NCBI GenBank assembly: GCA_937916395.1
Contig: CALFTN010000082.1
Coordinates: forward strand, 1-62,624
From: an uncultured Clostridia bacterium
Lineage (GTDB): Bacteria; Bacillota; Clostridia; Oscillospirales; Acutalibacteraceae
Direction: 5' to 3'
Length of the DNA stretch: 62,624 nucleotides
Shown piece by piece: positions 59,439 to 62,624 of this stretch (position 1 is its first letter; every line of letters begins with the position of its first letter). The translations under genes were made by a program, and so were the position numbers. Under the pieces are notes generated by a model, which was given only the letters and a program-made list of their open reading frames with translations, was not told the DNA's origin and did no database searches.

Positions 59439-60623
59439 ATGAAAGAATTTGAACTTAAATATGGTTGTAACCCTAATCAGAAGCCATCAAAAATTTATAT
59501 GGAAGATGGTTCTGAGCTTCCAATAGAAATACTTAACGGCAGACCTGGTTATATTAACTTTCTTGATGCTTTTAACAGTTGGCAATTAGTTAAAGAATTA
59601 AAAACAATTTTAGGTCTCCCTGCAGCAGCTTCTTTCAAGCACGTTAGCCCTACTTCAGCTGCAGTTGGCACAGTACTTTCAGATAAATTAAAAAAAGCTT
59701 GTTTTGTTGACGATATTGAGGGTCTTGATGCTTCACCACTCGCTTGTGCATACGCAAGAGCACGTGGTACCGACAGAATGTGTTCTTTTGGTGACTGGGT
59801 GGCACTTTCAGATGTTTGCGATAAAACAACTGCAGAGCTTATTAAAAGAGAGGTTTCTGATGGTGTTATTGCTCCAGGATATGAGCCAGAAGCACTTGAA
59901 ATTCTCAAATCAAAGAGAAAGGGTACATATAACATAGTTAAAATTGACCCTGAATTTGTTCCAATGGAAAAAGAAACAAAGCAAGTTTTCGGTATTACAT
60001 TTGAACAGGGCAGAAATAACTTCAAAATTGATGAAGAACTCTTGGGAAATATTGTTACAGCAAATAAAGAGTTACCAGAGTCAGCAAAGCGCGATTTAAT
60101 TATAGCTCTTATAACTCTTAAATATACTCAATCAAATTCAGTTTGCTATGCAGTTGACGGACAGGCTATCGGTGTTGGTGCTGGTCAGCAGTCAAGAATT
60201 CATTGTACACGACTTGCAGGTACAAAGGCAGATACTTGGCAGCTTCGTCAGCACGACAAGGTTCTTAATCTTCCTTTTAAAGCAGAGCTTGGCAGAGCAG
60301 ACAGAGATAATGTTATTGATGGCTACATCAATAAAAACGAAGAGGATGTTTGTGCAGATGGTATCTGGCAGAAATATTTTACTGAACAACCAGCTCCACT
60401 TACTAAAGAAGAAATGGATTCATACCTTGCAACTATTACAGGTGTTGCGCTTGGTTCAGACGCATTCTTCCCATTCAGTGATAATATAGAGCGTGCTAAA
60501 AAGAGCGGTGTTTCTTATATTGCTGAACCAGGTGGCTCAATCCGTGATGATTTAGTTATTGAATGTGCTGATAAGTACAATATGGCTATGGCATTTACTG
60601 GAATGAGATTATTCCATCACTAA
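59439..60623 (+). CDS. AICAR formyltransferase (stand-alone PurH C-terminal type)
   Basis: A 394-residue enzyme formylating AICAR (ZMP) to FAICAR with 10-formyl-tetrahydrofolate. It corresponds only to the AICARFT half of PurH: KYGCNPNQKPSKIYMEDG at the start, catalytic SFKHVSPTSAAVG (Lys-His), YTQSNSVCYAVDGQAIGVGAGQQSRIHCTRLAG and AFFPFSDNIERAKKSGVSYIAEPGGSIRDD. The N-terminal IMP cyclohydrolase half is absent, its job taken by the previous gene. Its substrate ZMP is the proposed ligand of the operon's riboswitch. Confidence 0.95.
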   Translation: MKEFELKYGCNPNQKPSKIYMEDGSELPIEILNGRPGYINFLDAFNSWQLVKELKTILGLPAAASFKHVSPTSAAVGTVLSDKLKKACFVDDIEGLDASPLACAYARARGTDRMCSFGDWVALSDVCDKTTAELIKREVSDGVIAPGYEPEALEILKSKRKGTYNIVKIDPEFVPMEKETKQVFGITFEQGRNNFKIDEELLGNIVTANKELPESAKRDLIIALITLKYTQSNSVCYAVDGQAIGVGAGQQSRIHCTRLAGTKADTWQLRQHDKVLNLPFKAELGRADRDNVIDGYINKNEEDVCADGIWQKYFTEQPAPLTKEEMDSYLATITGVALGSDAFFPFSDNIERAKKSGVSYIAEPGGSIRDDLVIECADKYNMAMAFTGMRLFHH

Positions 60624-60644
60624 TATTCATTGTCGGAGGAAATT

Positions 60645-61913
60645 ATGAAAGTAATGGTTGTCGGTGGTGGCGGTCGTGAACACGCTATCATTAAGAAACT
60701 CAAAGAAAATAAAGATATAACTAAAATTTTTGCACTTCCAGGTAATGGTGGCATGAAAGATGATGCTGAATGTGTAAACATTGGTGCAAAGGATATTGAA
60801 AAAATTGTAGAGTTTGCAGTTACTGAAAAAATTGATTATGCAGTTGTGGCACCAGATGACCCACTCGTTTTAGGTGCAGTCGATGAATTAGAGGCAAAAG
60901 GTATTCCTTGCTTTGGTCCTAAGAAAAATGCTGCTATAATTGAAGGTAGCAAGGTTTTCTCAAAGAACTTTATGAAAAAATATAATATCCCAACTGCTCA
61001 ATATGAAGTTTTTTCAAGTGTGGAAAGTGCTCTTGAATATCTTGAAACTGCACCAATTCCAACTGTTATAAAAGCAGATGGTTTAGCACTGGGTAAGGGC
61101 GTTATTATTGCTTTCACTTTAGAAGAAGCAAAAAATGCAGTTAAAGAGATTATGGAAGATAAAGTCTTCGGTGCAAGTGGTAACAACATTGTTATTGAAG
61201 AATATTTAGAAGGGCCAGAAGTTTCAGTTCTTTCATTTACTGATGGTGAAACTGTTGTTCCTATGATTTCTTCAATGGACCACAAACGTGCACTTGATGG
61301 CGATAAAGGTCTTAATACTGGTGGTATGGGTACAGTTGCTCCAAATCCATATTACACAGAGGATATTGCAAAAACCTGTATGGAAACAATCTTCTTACCT
61401 ACAATCAAGGGTATGAAAGAAGAGGGGAGAACATTTAAAGGTTGCCTTTATTTCGGTCTTATGATTACTAAAAACGGTCCTAAAGTTATTGAATATAACT
61501 GCCGTTTTGGTGACCCTGAAACACAAGTTGTTTTACCATTACTTGAGAGCGATTTATTTACAATTATGAGAGCAACAACAAATGGTACCTTAAAGGATAC
61601 AGAAGTTAAATTCAGTAAAAACAGTGCTGCTTGTGTTGTTGTGGCTTCAAATGGCTATCCACAAAAATATGAAACTGGCAAAGAACTCGTAATTTCTGAC
61701 GATATTAAAAATAACGTGTATGTTGCAGGTGCAAAGCTCAGTGGTAATACACTTCTTACTGCAGGTGGCAGGGTTTTAGGTGTTACTGCAGTAGCTGATG
61801 ATTTAAAATCTGCACTTTCATTGGCTTATGAAAGAGTAAATAAAGTTAATTTCTCAAACGCTTTTTACAGAAAAGATATCGGTAAAAAAGCGTTAGAGGT
61901 TTTGGAGGGTTAA
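60645..61913 (+). CDS. purD: Phosphoribosylamine-glycine ligase
   Basis: GAR synthetase, joining phosphoribosylamine and glycine with ATP. About 422 residues; ATP-grasp fold. MVVGGGGREHAIIKKL at the start, GPKKNAAIIEGSKVFSKNFMKKYNIPTA, KADGLALGKGV, IEEYLEGPEVSVLSFTDG, MDHKRALDGDKGLNTGGMG and NCRFGDPETQ are diagnostic. The ATG at 60645 follows CGGAGGA. It uses the unstable product of the PurF step, so PurF function matters directly to it. Confidence 0.97.
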   Translation: MKVMVVGGGGREHAIIKKLKENKDITKIFALPGNGGMKDDAECVNIGAKDIEKIVEFAVTEKIDYAVVAPDDPLVLGAVDELEAKGIPCFGPKKNAAIIEGSKVFSKNFMKKYNIPTAQYEVFSSVESALEYLETAPIPTVIKADGLALGKGVIIAFTLEEAKNAVKEIMEDKVFGASGNNIVIEEYLEGPEVSVLSFTDGETVVPMISSMDHKRALDGDKGLNTGGMGTVAPNPYYTEDIAKTCMETIFLPTIKGMKEEGRTFKGCLYFGLMITKNGPKVIEYNCRFGDPETQVVLPLLESDLFTIMRATTNGTLKDTEVKFSKNSAACVVVASNGYPQKYETGKELVISDDIKNNVYVAGAKLSGNTLLTAGGRVLGVTAVADDLKSALSLAYERVNKVNFSNAFYRKDIGKKALEVLEG

Positions 61914-61915
61914 AA

Positions 61916-62624
61916 ATGGTTTATCGCGTTTATGTTGAGAAGAAGCAAGGTCTTGAAGCGGAAGCTAAATCTTTAAGATATGACATCCGTCATCTTCTCG
62001 GTATCAAAGCTTTAGATGATGTTCGTATTGTAAATCGTTACGATGTTGAAAATATTGAAAAAGATTTATTCCAGTATGCAGTTAAAACTGTATTTTCAGA
62101 GCCACAACTTGATAATGTAAGTGATGAGTTGAATTTTGGTGATGCTGCTATTTTTGCAGTTGAATTTTTACCTGGTCAGTTTGACCAACGTGCAGATTCA
62201 GCAGCACAATGTATTCAGATTATTTCCCAGAAAGAAAGACCTCTTGTGAAAACTGCAAAGGTTTACGCTCTTTATGGTTCTCTTTCAGCTGATGAAATTG
62301 ATAGAATTAAAAAGCATCTTATTAACCCAGTTGAGTCACAAGAAGCATCACTCGAAAAATATGAAACATTAAAGGTTAATTATTCTATTCCAGAAACAGT
62401 TGAAACTCTTACTGGTTTCATTTCAATGAATGAAGAAGAGCTTGCAAAATTTGTTAAAGAATATGGTCTTGCAATGGATAATGATGACCTTATGTTCTGT
62501 CGCGATTACTTCCGTAAAGAAGACCGTGACCCAACTTTAACTGAAATCAGAATGATTGATACATACTGGTCTGACCACTGTCGTCATACAACATTTTTAA
62601 CTACTATTGATAATGTTAAGTTTG
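61916..62624 (+). CDS. purL: Phosphoribosylformylglycinamidine synthase (large single-chain PurL), N-terminal part
   Basis: Starts 3 bp after purD and runs off the window end (236 codons seen). The large form converts FGAR to FGAM using glutamine. The N-terminal PurS-like part (VYRVYVEKKQGLEAEAKSLRYDIRHLLGI) is followed by a linker and the start of the synthetase domain (DPTLTEIRMIDTYWSDHCRHTTF, a PurL hallmark). Its C-terminal glutaminase domain lies outside. The SD TTGGAGG is inside purD. The enzyme with its own glutaminase contrasts with the degenerate one in PurF. Confidence 0.95.
   Translation, partial: MVYRVYVEKKQGLEAEAKSLRYDIRHLLGIKALDDVRIVNRYDVENIEKDLFQYAVKTVFSEPQLDNVSDELNFGDAAIFAVEFLPGQFDQRADSAAQCIQIISQKERPLVKTAKVYALYGSLSADEIDRIKKHLINPVESQEASLEKYETLKVNYSIPETVETLTGFISMNEEELAKFVKEYGLAMDNDDLMFCRDYFRKEDRDPTLTEIRMIDTYWSDHCRHTTFLTTIDNVKF

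Noticed and set aside
59549..60025. Long minus-strand open frame (158 codons) inside the AICAR formyltransferase gene
   Set aside because: It lies wholly antisense to a clearly identified gene, has no SD and no recognisable protein features.
1..62624. tRNA, rRNA, CRISPR, insertion sequence or prophage elements
   Set aside because: None was recognised on either strand: no repeat-spacer arrays, transposase or integrase motifs, or cloverleaf sequences ending in CCA were seen.

Overview
This 62.6 kb window is AT-rich, densely coded bacterial chromosome with almost all genes on the plus strand. I see no insertion sequence, phage gene, CRISPR array, tRNA or rRNA. The gene content points to a low-GC, endospore-forming Clostridia member, most likely of the Oscillospiraceae/Ruminococcaceae type. 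The sporulation evidence is a GerW/YtfJ homologue, a YtfI-like DUF2953 protein, a sporulation-type DD-carboxypeptidase, a PdaB-like deacetylase and a 25-codon spoVM gene. TTG and GTG starts are frequent, usually with a strong purine-rich Shine-Dalgarno (SD) sequence. The organism assignment is inference.

Layout. 1-3231: the 3' end of rpoD and its terminator, then a four-gene set of ECF-like sigma factor, membrane partner (putative anti-sigma), membrane-anchored GDPD phosphodiesterase and a small unknown protein. 3221-6859 (minus): a polysaccharide deacetylase and two FAD-dependent oxidoreductases. 7039-11595: Cys-type sulfatase, asnS, a class I aminotransferase and ispF. 11658-13033: a putative Se/S carrier (DUF3343) and a cysteine desulfurase-like enzyme. 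13101-25811: one long tightly packed run containing cdaA-cdaR (c-di-AMP synthesis), a lipoprotein with Ca-loop repeats, a two-component system, yqhQ, prmC, a site-2 protease, scpAB, ytfI-like, gerW, dac and rluB. 25816-38988: a consensus promoter followed by yicC, remA, gmk, rpoZ, priA, def, fmt, yugP-like, rsmB, rlmN, prpC, prkC, rsgA and spoVM, closed by a strong terminator. 39039-42983: a GH2 glycosidase divergent from an AraC-family regulator, plus a CYTH-domain fragment. 43022-46378 (minus): mtaB and a large secreted putative hydrolase. 46597-53297: prepilin peptidase, DUF4830 protein, rsuA, a PucR-type regulator and ftsE-ftsX with an M23 peptidase. 53355-54701: two unrecognised genes. 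54812-62624: a promoter, a probable ZTP riboswitch with terminator, and the purine operon purE, purF-like, purM, purN, IMP cyclohydrolase, AICAR formyltransferase, purD and purL (cut by the window end).

Most notable points. (1) The PurF-like protein lacks the N-terminal nucleophilic cysteine and, by eye alignment, other glutaminase residues, while its phosphoribosyltransferase site is intact. (2) The purine operon leader looks like a ZTP riboswitch with an extra hairpin. (3) In three places a terminator hairpin's 3' arm is also the SD of the next gene, with the U-tract as spacer to the ATG. (4) spoVM is present but too short for usual gene calling. (5) A stand-alone fragment of a CYTH domain lies next to the AraC regulator. 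(6) A secreted 666-residue putative alpha/beta hydrolase has a degenerate nucleophile elbow.
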